From Poa pratensis (lineage: Eukaryota; Streptophyta; Magnoliopsida; Poales; Poaceae): DNA of 64,000 nucleotides. Both the position numbers and the translations under genes were made by a program. Shown here one piece after another: positions 53,810 to 63,860 of the stretch (position 1 is its first letter; every line of letters starts with the position of its first letter). The stretch spans positions 72,458,184 to 72,522,183 of the forward strand of contig CAMZMU010000027.1 in the NCBI GenBank assembly GCA_947311845.1, read 5' to 3'. Below the pieces are notes generated by a model. It was not told the DNA's origin. It searched no databases and saw nothing but the letters and a program-made list of their open reading frames with translations.

Positions 53810-55101
53810 TTAGCTGGTATCGCTGGAGTCGTCAAAGCCGGACATGATCTCGTCAACCCACTCGTTGATGGCTTCGTCTGCCCCGTCGACATCTTCGCTG
53901 ACCTTCTCAAAATTCAGCTCGATGTACTCCTCCTCGACGATCACCTTGATGACGAATAGATCACCAAAACCAATCTGCGCTTGCTCCCAGAATATATCCC
54001 AGGTCCCCGTGAACTCAATGTAATCTTCGTCGACTCGATATGTTCCAAAGACCTCGACATCGTCTCTCGCCAAGAGACGACAATCCCCGTGGACTTGACG
54101 TAATCTTCGATATCTCAGTGGAGTAACATCGTAACCATCTAGTGCCTCAATCTTGAGATGTTGTAAGGATAACATGAACATCGTATCAGAAATAGTATAA
54201 AAAGACAGAAAAAGTTCAGGAAATGTAATTGAATAAGAAACGATCGAATGATACCAAAGATTCGATATCTATACTATCATCCTCAATCCTACGCACGTAG
54301 AACTGGGGGATATCAAAGAACTCGTTAAATTCATTTCTGAATAAAAAGCAGCAGATATCGCATTCATTTCTGAATACGTGAATCTCTCGGTTCGTGAAAT
54401 ATTGTCTTCAGAAGTGCTGGCTTGCAGACGTTATGTATCTATTTAAACTCTGATCAAAGAGAGGAAGACATTCAGAAAAATGATAAACAACTTAATGTGT
54501 AAGAAAATGAACATAAACCAGCATACCTGTGTACTGAAGAAAGGTTTTGTAGCATTGTGTTCGTTACTCACTACAACATTGAACACATATTGATCTTCAT
54601 CCCTAGTGAAGATGACAAAATCGCCGATTTCGATGCCGTAGGCTACACACAGTGCTCTCCACTGCGTTCCACATATCGAGGTATGAATATGTGTCTTCCT
54701 ACTATCAGTTAGCCGCTTACACAGAGCTGGCCCCTTGGTTTCAATTTCGATTTACCACCGTTCTAGATAGAAGTAGTATGTATCTCCCTTCGGGCACTTA
54801 GCCTCCATCCAGTTCTTACGAGGGCCAATTGCCCAGCTCTCTAGACGAAATCGTAAAGGGCATGTCAGAATCTAGATGTAATGCAAAAACCAGAGAAACT
54901 ATAACAGACACTAATCGAAAGAAAAACAAATGACATCCCCTAGTATTTGAAAAATGCAATACTTACAACTTCCTCCTCGTAACCGTGTTCAATCGGAACT
55001 TTGATGGGATTGGAACGACGGGTGAGTGTGCGACAAAAAGTGGCTTCGTGGTAGCACATAGGACAGAGATCGACGACATTGCTATCTGATCCATCGGAAT
55101 C
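53810..55101 (-). pseudogene. B3-domain (REM-like) gene, probably non-functional
   Basis: Minus-strand exons can be read at 55101-54967 (SNVVDLCPMCYHEATF; IKVPIEHGYEEEV), 54871-54527 (first B3-like domain: RLESWAIGPRKNWMEAKCPK, GDTYYFYLERW, then WRALCVAYGIEIGDFVIF), 54336-54255 (EFFDIPQFYVRRIEDDSIDI) and 54151-53810 (second B3-like half: IFWEQAQIGFGDLFVIKVIV, acidic end FDDSSDTS and stop). Exon junctions follow GT-AG. An in-frame TAA at 54752-54754 and a phase mismatch at the third exon suggest decay, though an unrecognised intron could explain either. B3 proteins are plant DNA-binding factors. Its 3' end is what was amplified in the array, so three extra promoterless copies of the last ~43 codons exist. 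Confidence 0.6.
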
Positions 55102-55730
55102 CTATTTTAACAAACGAGATTTATAACTAGATGAACAAGCGGAACCTGGGGTTTTTTCTGTTCCGCAAGCGAAAATAGATAATCAAATCTACTGCCATAA
55201 AAGGCACCATTCGGGAACTCAAGCAGGTAAAATCAAACATGTAGAGAGGATGGCACTGACCATAGAAATGGGATTGATAGAGTGGAGCTGGAACCATCGG
55301 CGACCTAATATCCCAATGGCGACGACGACCGTACAATGGTGATGGTGAAGGGGCTCCTTGCTTGTCCCTCCTTCACACGACGGGCGTCGGGAGACGGGCG
55401 ACGGAAATGTCAATGGAGCTCCTCTTCGCCTTCAGTCACCCTGCTCTAAAAGCTTCAATCCAACAACGACGGCAATGGCGATGGCGAGGGGTGTTCCTGG
55501 GGTTTTCTTGGCAGATTCTATGGGCGGCATCAGTGAGCCAGGAGAGAAAGACCACGTGGGCCCAATCGGTGATATTAAACTAAAGATCCGGCCCCATTCG
55601 ATGCGATTCCAACCAAGCAGCCCCTGGTCGACCCAACCAGTCAGGCCAAGTCATGGGCAAAGGGGGTGACTAGACGGCAACACAGCGTTTGACCGTCGAG
55701 GGCAATTCACGATCCAGCCAGGGCACAATA
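55102..55730. other. Upstream region of the B3 gene
   Basis: May hold the first exon and promoter of the B3 gene on the minus strand (GC-richer 55330-55480 with open frames such as 55219-55413), but no start codon could be tied to the exon at 55101. Confidence 0.3.
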
Positions 55731-55735
55731 TATTT

Positions 55736-56228
55736 TTAGGAATCAAACATTTCTGACCAACGGAAAAAAATTGACGTTACACAAAGTAGATACAACAATG
55801 GTAAAATGGAAAAAACCAGGTTGGTACGATGGACGGCACGGATAGTGGGAACGACGTCTTCTGTTGTCGGGTCGTACACAAGCCACGGGTTGACCTTGAT
55901 ACAACAAACTAGAGTGTCTCCCACCCAGTACAGGGCGCCGCGATGCATGGCTGCTTCTCCTGCATGTAGCATCATGGCATAGACGCCACTGCCATCCATG
56001 CCGGACCTGATGTTGTAGACGTTGGACTCCCTAATGTACATGTGCTTTAGAACTTTCGTCGCCGTGTCCATGGCGCATACGGTTCCTCCGAACAAAATGA
56101 ACTGGAGCGTGTTGCCAGCTGAGTGCGCAGCCGGCCCGATGAACTCCAGAGGGGGCGGCGAGGACTGGAACGTCGACTTCTAGCATGATTCCCTCCGCGT
56201 CTAGGTCGACGACGTGCGGAGCCTCCAT
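55736..56228 (-). pseudogene. SPF-C, third member of the small protein family, one frameshift
   Basis: Starts at ATG 56226-56228 (MEAPHVVDLDAEG, then VDVPVLAAP). One base is gained or lost in a run of five C near 56152, after which the family motifs continue in the next frame: PLEFIGPAAHSAGNTLQF, ILFGGT, GVYAMMLHAGEAAMH, ALYWVGDTLVCCIKVNPWLV, then a longer hydrophobic C-terminus to 55736. Apart from the homopolymer shift it is intact, so a sequencing error is possible. It shares with SPF-A the position of a TATA-like box. Confidence 0.65.
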
Positions 56229-56333
56229 GGGAGAAACGGCTGAGAGAAAAGGTTGTATTGATGGGGTGGAAGAAGGAGAGTGAGGCTGGATAGTCGCGTG
56301 TGGATCTTGTAGATGCTTGGGGCCGCGGTTGGT

Positions 56334-56342
56334 GTTAAATAG
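56334..56342 (-). promoter_or_regulatory. TATA-like box of SPF-C
   Basis: Minus strand CGCCTATTTAAC, ~106-114 bp before the start codon, matching the arrangement in SPF-A. Confidence 0.5.
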
Positions 56343-57105
56343 GCGATGATCATTGCAGATGTTGGTGACCGTTGGCTCACAAACGAAAGATGACCGTTGG
56401 CTTCTGGGTTGCCTACCGTTGCAGCTATACCGTTGGAAGTGTCACCATAAAAAAATCATGTTTTTACTTGAACTATATGTTTTGTGTTTTGTGAACTTTT
56501 GCTGTTGCCACAATTTGCCAACGTTGCTTTTGGCACTCTGGGGATTACCCAAGTTAGGGGCAAAAACAGAAAACCAAAATGGTGCAAAAATAGGGGCAAA
56601 AAGCAAAACGAATAATCTTCAGAAATAACCATTTTGTTTTTTCCCCACAGCGGGCAAAACTGATGCATTGCCAATGATTAATATGGCCAAATCAAAATAA
56701 CAAATTTAGGTGGACAAATAAAAATGATTAGAAGCTGATGTGCCAAACCAAAAAAATCGCTTTTGTTTATTAAGATGTGTGTGTGTGGAACGGAGCGAGT
56801 TAACATGCATAACGCATCCCAGATAGCCACAACACCAAAATAAAATAAGTATGGTAAAAAGGATTGAACATATGAATCGTATGAGCAAAAAGCGAACATA
56901 CTGGTGATGGATCATTGTGAGGGGACAATGAAGTTAAAATTCAAGAAAAAGTACAAGTGATTGTTCTGTACTAGAAAAGGACATACTAAATATTAGAAAC
57001 TTCAAATTTTATTACAACTGGATCAGGACTAGAAACTGACATACTAGTAATATAACACGTTACGTTGCATGCTTATGAAATGTTTCCAGGTAGCAGGGAT
57101 CACAT
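56343..57105. other. Intergenic, nothing recognised
   Basis: The words GACCGTTGGCT and ACCGTTG recur between 56367 and 56435. The rest is AT-rich with no credible frames. Confidence 0.4.
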
Positions 57106-57110
57106 AATCA

Positions 57111-58503
57111 TCATGAGAAGATCAACCCATTCTGATCGTCAGGGTGGAAAGAGAACAACACAAAGTCTCCTTCGTTGATATCGAATGTCCTCACAACATC
57201 TGACCACCCAGCACCTAGCATAGCCCTGTTCTGCTTGCAACCGCGTCCCAACCTCATAGTAACATGAAAAACCTCGAGATGGCCGGCAGACTGAACAGAG
57301 ATGCGTATAGGATTTGCGAGATGTGTAGACAGATATGATGTTGTAAAATCAGAATTGAATTCCTGCAAACACAACAACACAAAATATAACAACATTGAAA
57401 CCTGCTCCAAGTAATAACAAAATGATCTAACAACGCTCATATAGTAAAATATGATGAAACCACAAATGCATACGAAAAAAAGAGGTGTTATCCATGTATG
57501 TTGAAAAGTAAAATCCACAACTGGTAACCTAAGAACTAATTGATCAGTGCAAAAACAAACTATGTCTGCATTTGGTTGAATTGGTGCATGATTGTTTCTA
57601 AAAACAAAAGTTAGCACAAAAAATGGCCTCATGCACCACTGGTGTTATGGCTGTGAAATGCTTCCATGGTATCATGTACATGGTGCTACAATTTTGATAG
57701 TGCAATGTGCAAGATACAACGAGAGCTCTCACAGCACCACGTTTGTGCGGTAACGAATACATTAATCATTGGCCATAACGAACAGTCATTTTTTAAAAGC
57801 TAAAAGGATAACGAACAGTCATGCATGCTTGTTCAAAAAAAATGTAAAGATGTAAAGGGCAATCATGTGTAATGACATAGTGGGAAGCGACATAAAAACT
57901 GATAATATGAAAAGCAAATAAGGTGTAGAGAAAAAATTTGTTTGATACGTAAATTATTTGTTTACTATCCACCGAATAACATGTATTTGGAAGTGACTAA
58001 CCATCTTGCATTTGTTTCGGGCAACTGAAGAGTGAGTCATCCTATAAATGTAGTACTTTATATGTTCTGCTGGGTTGTCTTCTACGAATCGAAAGGAACT
58101 CGCAATGATCCTCCGTCAGCTGAAGGTTGTTGCCAAAAACGCAATGGTCGTCAAAGTTCATGACACCAAATCGGTATGGACCTGTGATTCACATATTCCC
58201 ATGGTTAGGCAAAATGTTGCAGCATGCATATTAGGAATGTGGGGGTGGGGGTTAAAACTGTTTCCAAACCTCTTAGTATAACGTTCGGAGGGTTGACGGC
58301 AACCTCATCAGCGTGTACAACCACATGGTGTTCGTGATGAATGTTTGGTGGGTTAATAGCTGGGACAGGGAAGAGGTCTTGGATTTCAGGAACTTCTGGT
58401 TCGCCTACAGCTAAGGCAGGGTTTCCAATCGGTGCAGGTGGGATTTCTTCATCGTCACTGTCATCGATCAGGATTATAGGATTCTTCTCGCTACCCATGG
58501 TGA
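57111..58503 (-). CDS. B3-domain gene with N-terminal SUMO-interaction-like motif
   Basis: Noncoding first exon at ~59110-58969 (donor GGAAAG|GTTAG); the acceptor TTTTGCAG lies five bases before the ATG (58496-58498, context CACCATGG). Coding exon 58498-58270 encodes GSEKNPIILIDDSDDEEIPP, a hydrophobic-acidic motif typical of SUMO binding, and a proline-rich linker. Exon 3 from 58181 reads YRFGVMNFDDHCVFGNNLQL then, one frame over, AEHIKYYIYRMTHSSVARNK before donor GTTAGT near 57999. The last exon 57362-57111 holds a B3 C-terminal half (RLGRGCKQNRAMLGAGWSDV, INEGDFVLFSFHPDDQNG) and stop. The shift inside exon 3 means either one mutation or an incorrect model. B3 proteins bind DNA in the nucleus. 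Confidence 0.6.
57790..57807 (-). repeat. Micro-insertion ending in A5 (minus), 15-bp flanking repeat
   Basis: ATAACGAACAGTCAT occurs at 57775-57789 and 57808-57822. The 18-bp insert reads CCTTTTAGCTTTTAAAAA on the minus strand. It lies within an intron of the B3 gene model. Confidence 0.55.
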
Positions 58504-58968
58504 CTGCAAAAGATACAACGATGAGACCAATTAGTGAGAGACAATGTTGTAAAACGCATTTTAGTTATAATGCCTTGACTGAAAAACGTAATCACAAGTG
58601 AGCTTCCTACTGTATGTGTTGAAGAAAACTATTGATTGTTTGAAATAAAGGCAAGAAACTTAAATCTCAACAAAAATATGGCTAACACATGCATCCGCTA
58701 AGCATGCTAAGGCTCCATACTAATGAGCAGATCTGATGTAATGCTCACGAATGAGAGCATTAAGAATAAAAGTGTGGTGAACTAAACAAATGGAAAATGA
58801 GTCATGCGCATCCGTCGGTCTAGCTAAGAATTGCTAACTTTCGTGTGGCAGTTTCACATTGGGGGCAGATCCAGCATGAGTGTTAGAAAACGAGTGAATC
58901 GAAACGCAGCAAGGTAATCACGAATCAAAAAAAAGAACCTCTGTTGCTACGGGGTGGATACTTCTAAC

Positions 58969-59110
58969 CTTTCCAACAGATTCGCCTGTGTTCAGAGATG
59001 ATCCGAGCGACGGCGAGAGTTCTTGCGACGAACACGGACCTGGAGGGGAGATATGGGAGGTGAAAGTGAGACGAAGCGTGGAGCGGAAGGATAAAGACGG
59101 GTGCGAGGGA
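58969..59110 (-). other. Noncoding first exon (leader) of the B3 gene
   Basis: Minus-strand CGCTCCACGCTTCGTCTCAC, TTTCACCTCCCATATC and GAACACAGGCGAATCTGTTG precede a GT donor. It shares order and words with the SPF-B leader (CGCTCCACTCCCC, TTCACCTCCCAAATC, CAACACCAGCGAATCTGTTG). Confidence 0.45.
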
Positions 59111-59611
59111 AAAAACAAGCAGTTATTGCTCCTTGCTTTAACTATAATGGAGATTCTGCCTTCTCTGCATATAGAAAAAATATCAGAGAAAATGTGCTGG
59201 ACACAGCAAAAAATGTGCGTGCAGGGTGTACGCATGAATATGCTGGCACTAATCCCTTTTTTTGGTGATGGTTGGTAGATTGCACCATCTCAAGTACAGC
59301 TATGTGATGCGTGACCATGCCTGGAACTAACAGGTGCAAATGCACCCACTGACACTGCCTGGTGTGTGTACATCCTATAACTAGAATATAGCTTGAAAAT
59401 CGACATACTGTGAACCCGTTGAGTTGATTGTCACAACCGCTGCATATGATTTTATATTTAAGATGCCAATAAACCATCACGGAATGGACGAATATCTTAC
59501 ATAGATTAGGATGTCACATTGGTTCCAGACCACATAAACATGTACTAGTAACAACTACCTGGTTCACTAGTACATAAAATCACTATTACACAAATCACAA
59601 GCATTGCTGGT

Positions 59612-59875
59612 TCAAAGAATCAAGAGCCTCATGTCGACGATGCCATACGCATTTGGGTGGAAACAGAAGACAACTTTCTTTCCTGCTTCCAGTCCATAAG
59701 CAGATGCGACATCTGGCCACCCTTTACCTAACATCACCTTGTTCTTCTTTGAGCCGCGACCCATCTTCAAAGTAACGAGGAAAGTTTGTACATGGCTGAA
59801 AGACGAAACCAAAATGAGATTGGGCTCCTTCAGATGTCTGCTCAGACAACTTTCTAAGAATTCAGCGCTAAAATC
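59612..59875 (-). CDS. Terminal exon of another B3-domain gene (partial)
   Basis: The exon starts after GTTGCAG and encodes 87 residues: DFSAEFLESCLSRHLKEPNL, VQTFLVTLKMGRGSKKNKVM, LGKGWPDVASAYGLEAGKKV, VFCFHPNAYG and a stop at 59612. It aligns along its length with the last exon of the B3 gene at 57111 (both have LGRG/MGRG, K/Q-N, LG.GW.DV, FHP). The phase-0 start is the same. Upstream exons were not identified, because the sequence to the right becomes a duplicated repeat region. It may be an orphan exon or part of a gene split by those duplications. Confidence 0.6.
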   Translation of the reverse strand, partial: DFSAEFLESCLSRHLKEPNLILVSSFSHVQTFLVTLKMGRGSKKNKVMLGKGWPDVASAYGLEAGKKVVFCFHPNAYGIVDMRLLIL

Positions 59876-59930
59876 CTGCAACGACCGAAAAGGAAGTTAG
59901 AAAAAAAGGAAAGCTTGAATGATGCAGCAG

Positions 59931-62458
59931 TTCCATTCTATGCAAAAACACACCATCCATATTCACGGCCTCATACATCATAGCCGTAGGTGGAAAAAAG
60001 AGTGCATATAAGAACGAAGGGGGGAATGCCACACATTGTCCCTACATTGACCACTTGGTTCTATATGCAATTTCTTTCAGCCATCATGGCCTATAGTTTA
60101 ATCATCGGCCGTATTAGAGTGCCAAATTTGTATGGTCTGTGTTTTTTCTATGTACAATAAGGGCAATATGTTGTGGCCGTGCACATAATCATTGACCAGC
60201 TGAAAGAAATATGCTAAACAATATGAATGGGATGCACATGTTAGTGAATGTGCATTGGCAAACAAAGTTTCTAAAGAGAAATTCGAATACATTGAACTGC
60301 AAATGGGTCTCATAGAGTCAGATGACAATTGCAATGAACACGGTTGCCATGAAAATGTCTCCACCGTATCAAATAACGCGGCGCTGTCATAATAAAATAG
60401 ATTGCTTCATAAAAATAGAGGCAGGAATCAAGTAGAAAATGAAAAAGGGAAGAAGAAACAGATTGCCTCATAATAAAAGAGCAAGCCCATGTCACAGAGA
60501 GACGACTCCGTGCAGGGACCTAGAGGTATGCACAAACTTGAAGTTGTGCATAATTCAAGATGCCTACAAGGGTCGCCTCCCTGAGCATACGCTATGCCGC
60601 ATTGTAATCATCGACTTTCGTTCACCTCATGTATGCACCAGATGACACCGAACAAAATGAAGAACAAAAACACAAATGACTTCTGTCTAGTTCTTAACTT
60701 TGGTGGCTGCCAGGTGGTCGATACCCATAATTATTGGCAGCATGTATGAATTTTTTTCCATTCAATGCAAAAAAAACATCTAGATTCAGGCCTCATACAG
60801 CATAGCCGTATGTAGAAAGAAGAGTGCATATAAGAAAGAAGGGGGTAATGACACGAATTGTCCATACATTGACCACTTGGTTCTATATACAATCTTCTTT
60901 CAACTATCATGGCCCATAGTTTAATCATCAGCCACATTAGAGTTCCACATTTTTATGGTCCATGAACCTTTCTAAAGGGTAATTACATACTTGGCCAGGA
61001 ATAAATTACTCCGGGTAACTTCTTAAAAGTCTACAAAAAAAATAGACCATAATGCAAAAAATACTTGTATCACTAGCACCACATGTCAAATGGGAAAAGA
61101 GGGAAAATGCTCTGGCCCTGCACATGTTAACAATATGAATGGGATGCACATGTTAATGAATGTGCATTGCCAAACAATGTTCCTCATAACAGTGGGTACC
61201 AGAAGAAATTTGAATACAGTTGACTAAAAAATGGGCCTCATAAAGTCACACATGAAAAACAATAAACACAGATGCCATGAAATGTCTCCACCGTATCAAG
61301 AATGTGGCGCTAACGAAATACATGTCCTTGCGCAACGTGCCAGATACGACTCTCACAGCGCAGCTTGTGACTGTACACATTTCATTGGCAGGGGAAAAAA
61401 GCGCAAAAAAACAGGTGGGAAATGGTATAGGGCAGAAGAACAGAAGATTGCCTCATAATAAAAAAGCAAGCCCATGTCACAGAGAGACGACTCTGTGCAG
61501 GGACCTAGAGGTATGCACAACACTTGAAGTTGTGCATAACTCAAGGTGCCTACGCATGTTGCCTCCCTGAGCATATGCTATGCCGCATTGTAATCATCGG
61601 CTTCGTTCACCTCGTGTATGCACCAGATGACAACCAACAAAATGTAGCACAAAACCCAAAATGTCGACTATATAGTTCTTAAATATGGTGGCTGCCAGGT
61701 GGTCGAAAACCATCATTATTGGCAGCACAAGTGACCAATGTTCCATTCTATGCAAAAAAACACCATCCAGATTCAGGCCTCATACAACATAGCCGTAGGT
61801 GAAAAAAAGAGTGCCTATAAAAACGAAGGGGGTAATGCCACACATTGTCCCTGCATTGACCACTTGGTTCTGTAAGCAATCTTCTTTCAACCCTTGTGGC
61901 CTATAGTTAAATCATCGGCCGTATTGTAGTGCCACCTTTATGGTCAGAAGAACAGAAGATTGCCTCATAATGAACAAGCAAGCCCATGTCACAGAGAGAC
62001 GACTATGTGCAAGGACCTAGAGGTATGCACAACACTTGAAGTTGTGCATAACTCAAGGTGCCTACGCATGTCGCCTCACTGAGCATATCCTATGCCGCAT
62101 TGTAATCATCTGCTTCATTCACCTCGTGTATGCACCAGATGACAACCAACAAAATGTAGCACAAAAACAAAAATGTCGACTATCTAGTTCTTAAATATGG
62201 TGGCTTCCAGGTGGTCAATAACCATCATTATTGGCAGCACAAGTGACCAATGTTCCATTTTATGCAAAAACACCATCCAGATTCAGGCCTCATACAACAT
62301 AGCCGTAGGTGGAAAAAAGAGTGCCTATAAGAACGAAGGTGGTAATGCCACACATTGTCCCTGCATTGACCACTTGGTTCTATAAGCAATCTTCTTTCAA
62401 CCCTCGTGGCCTTTAGTTAAATCATCGGCCGTATTGTAGTGCCACCTTTGTATGGTCC
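59931..62458. repeat. Stepwise tandem duplications, two alternating modules
   Basis: Module R1 (TTCCATTCTATGCAAAAA ... CATTGACCACTTGGTTCT ... TATGGTC, ~206 bp) occurs at 59931-60137, 60756-60961, 61741-61945 and 62253-62458. Module R2 (GATTGCCTCATAATAAAA ... GACCTAGAGGTATGCACAA ... GATGACAACCAACAAAATG, ~200 bp) occurs at 60460-60655, 61436-61655 and 61949-62165. Spacings are ~980 for the older step and ~511 for the younger R2-R1 pair; at 61945 R1 joins R2 directly. A further block (CAATATGAATGGGATGCACA) recurs at 60218, 61127 and 62682. No gene is recognised within. Confidence 0.9.
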
Positions 62459-62940
62459 ATGAACCTTTCTAAGGGGTAACTCCATACTTGGCCAGGAAGA
62501 AATTACTCCAGGGTAACTTTTGAAAAGACTCCAAAATAATAGACCATTATGCAAAACATACTTGTAACTCTTAATATCATGAGTGGATAATAGACCTTCG
62601 TATGGTCCGGAACATGTCACTTGCGCAATATGTTGTGCCCGTGAACATAATCATTGTCCAGAGGAGGAATAAAAGGCCAACAATATGAATCGGATGCACA
62701 TGTTAATGAATGTGCATTGCCAAACAAAGTTCCTCATAACAAAAATCGCCATAAAAAATTTCAAAATACAGTAACAATATAAAAATGGTCCAGAGAGATC
62801 GAACGAGCAAAAATAGATAATATTATTTGGGTGCAAGTGGACACAGTAGACCCAGTCTACCACTGCTAAGGCATCGGGTGCAAATGCACCCAAAAAAAAA
62901 GTTGAGAAATAAAGATGCATCCATTCTGCAAACTCATACA
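62459..62940. other. Remnant of the duplicated region, no gene
   Basis: Contains a further partial copy of the duplicated blocks (62682-62740) and the hairpin GGGTGCAAATGCACCC at 62878, whose loop words also occur at 59333. Confidence 0.5.
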
Positions 62941-62943
62941 TAG

Positions 62944-63394
62944 CTAGCTATGAGCTGAATGATCTGCGAGATACAAAAGAACAGACAGAAAACAACAATC
63001 CTCGTAGTGATGCGTGCCATTGACACCACTGAAGACATAAAATCTGTTCCACACATGCAGTGCGTCGGACGATAGTTGTAAGCTTCAAACAACAACCCGA
63101 TCCCCACTCCAGTGATGAAAAACGCATACTCGTCCTCCGGTTGTAGAAATCTGCAACGCTGAGGGGGGAATCGATCGTAGCTTGCTGCAAAAACAAGTGA
63201 CATTTTGGGATCACTGAAAAGACGTGTGGTACAGATAAATATAAACCTACATACGTAAACTGCTTGCTTACCATCACGTAGACGCATTTGTATATCCTAA
63301 TGTGGCTGCAGTCATCGTCGATGTAGATGAAGCTGACGATCCTGGCCATGCGGCAGAACGGGCAAATGATCAATGGAAGGCGGGGCTGAGACAT
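62944..63394 (-). CDS. Small protein with GRF-like zinc finger and membrane segment (possibly broken)
   Basis: Exon 1 (63394-63272) encodes MSQPRLPLIICPFCRMARIV then HIRIYKCVYVM before GTAAGC. Exon 2 begins about 63186 after TTTTTGCAG and contains YDRFPPQRCRFLQPEDEYAF, a hydrophobic stretch (ITGVGIGLLF) and a second one near the end (IVVFCLFFCISQIIQLIASY). The pattern CPFC...YKC...C.F...EDEY recalls zf-GRF (PF06839) proteins common in grass genomes, often retroduplicated. The family-like frame of exon 2 is not the one reached by phase-0 splicing, so either the junction differs or one base has shifted. Treat as a candidate gene or recent pseudogene. Confidence 0.42.
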
Positions 63395-63600
63395 CGAAGT
63401 CGACTAAGATGAACTCGACGAACAAATCTGGACAGCAAAAGAGGACGAGGGGCGGTAAAGTAGAAATAGGTACCCTTCCGTTCGTTCCCGTTTTCACCTT
63501 GTATAGCTGTATGCAATTACGAAGCCTGCAGGCATTTAAATTCGTATGATGTCACTTGTGGGCCAGTGGAGCTTGTATATGGCCCCAAATACGAAACGAT
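63395..63600. other. Upstream of the GRF-like gene
   Basis: Likely promoter side of the minus-strand gene; no clear TATA box could be assigned. Confidence 0.3.
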
Positions 63601-63609
63601 GGCTGCAAA

Positions 63610-63860
63610 TAAACATAGGAATACAACTACCGGGTCCATCCTGACCACGCGCTCTTAACGAAGGGGACGGTGATATATCAGGGGGCGTCATCGCCGGGTG
63701 CTCCTTCGCCTTTTCGGGTGCAACTCTCTCTAAACTAGCAATGTGGGACTAAACTTTAGCACCACATTGCACCTCCAAAATTCTGCCATGCACATGGGCC
63801 CTGTTTGAGATTTCAGATTTGCTTATTTGGGCTGCCCCATATTGGGCCCAAATTCTAACA
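63610..63860 (-). repeat. Probable LTR of an element running off the window
   Basis: On the minus strand, GATCTGGTGGGGAT (a purine tract) is followed at 63860 by TGTTAGAATTTGGGCCCAAT, an LTR-like start, and further on TAGTCCCACATTGCTAGTTT. The other LTR edge and the target duplication were not found, so the left limit is approximate. Confidence 0.45.

Larger units (their letters stand above)
47246..53937. repeat. Four-unit tandem array, period 1,673 bp
   Basis: Units: 47246-48918, 48919-50591, 50592-52264, 52265-53937. Each carries, in minus-strand terms, the 3' end of a B3-domain gene and the whole SPF-B gene with its upstream region. Units 2 and 3 appear identical; unit 1 differs from them at about three sites (near 48624, 48715, 48722) and unit 4 at about six (including 52644, 52681, 52753, 52957, 53487). 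Native left flank is TTTTAG|CGATGG, native right flank CTCGA|CGATCACC, and every inner joint is CTCGA|CGATGG, so the joint shares CGAT. Each unit also contains its own ~198-bp imperfect internal duplication (TAGCATCGACAACCCTATTT at 48089 and 48286, plus a partial copy at 48239). Confidence 0.97.

Noticed and set aside
48484..53959. Plus-strand frames of 96-114 codons repeated in each array unit
   Set aside because: They run antisense to the B3 gene tail and its 3' flank; no start context or domain.
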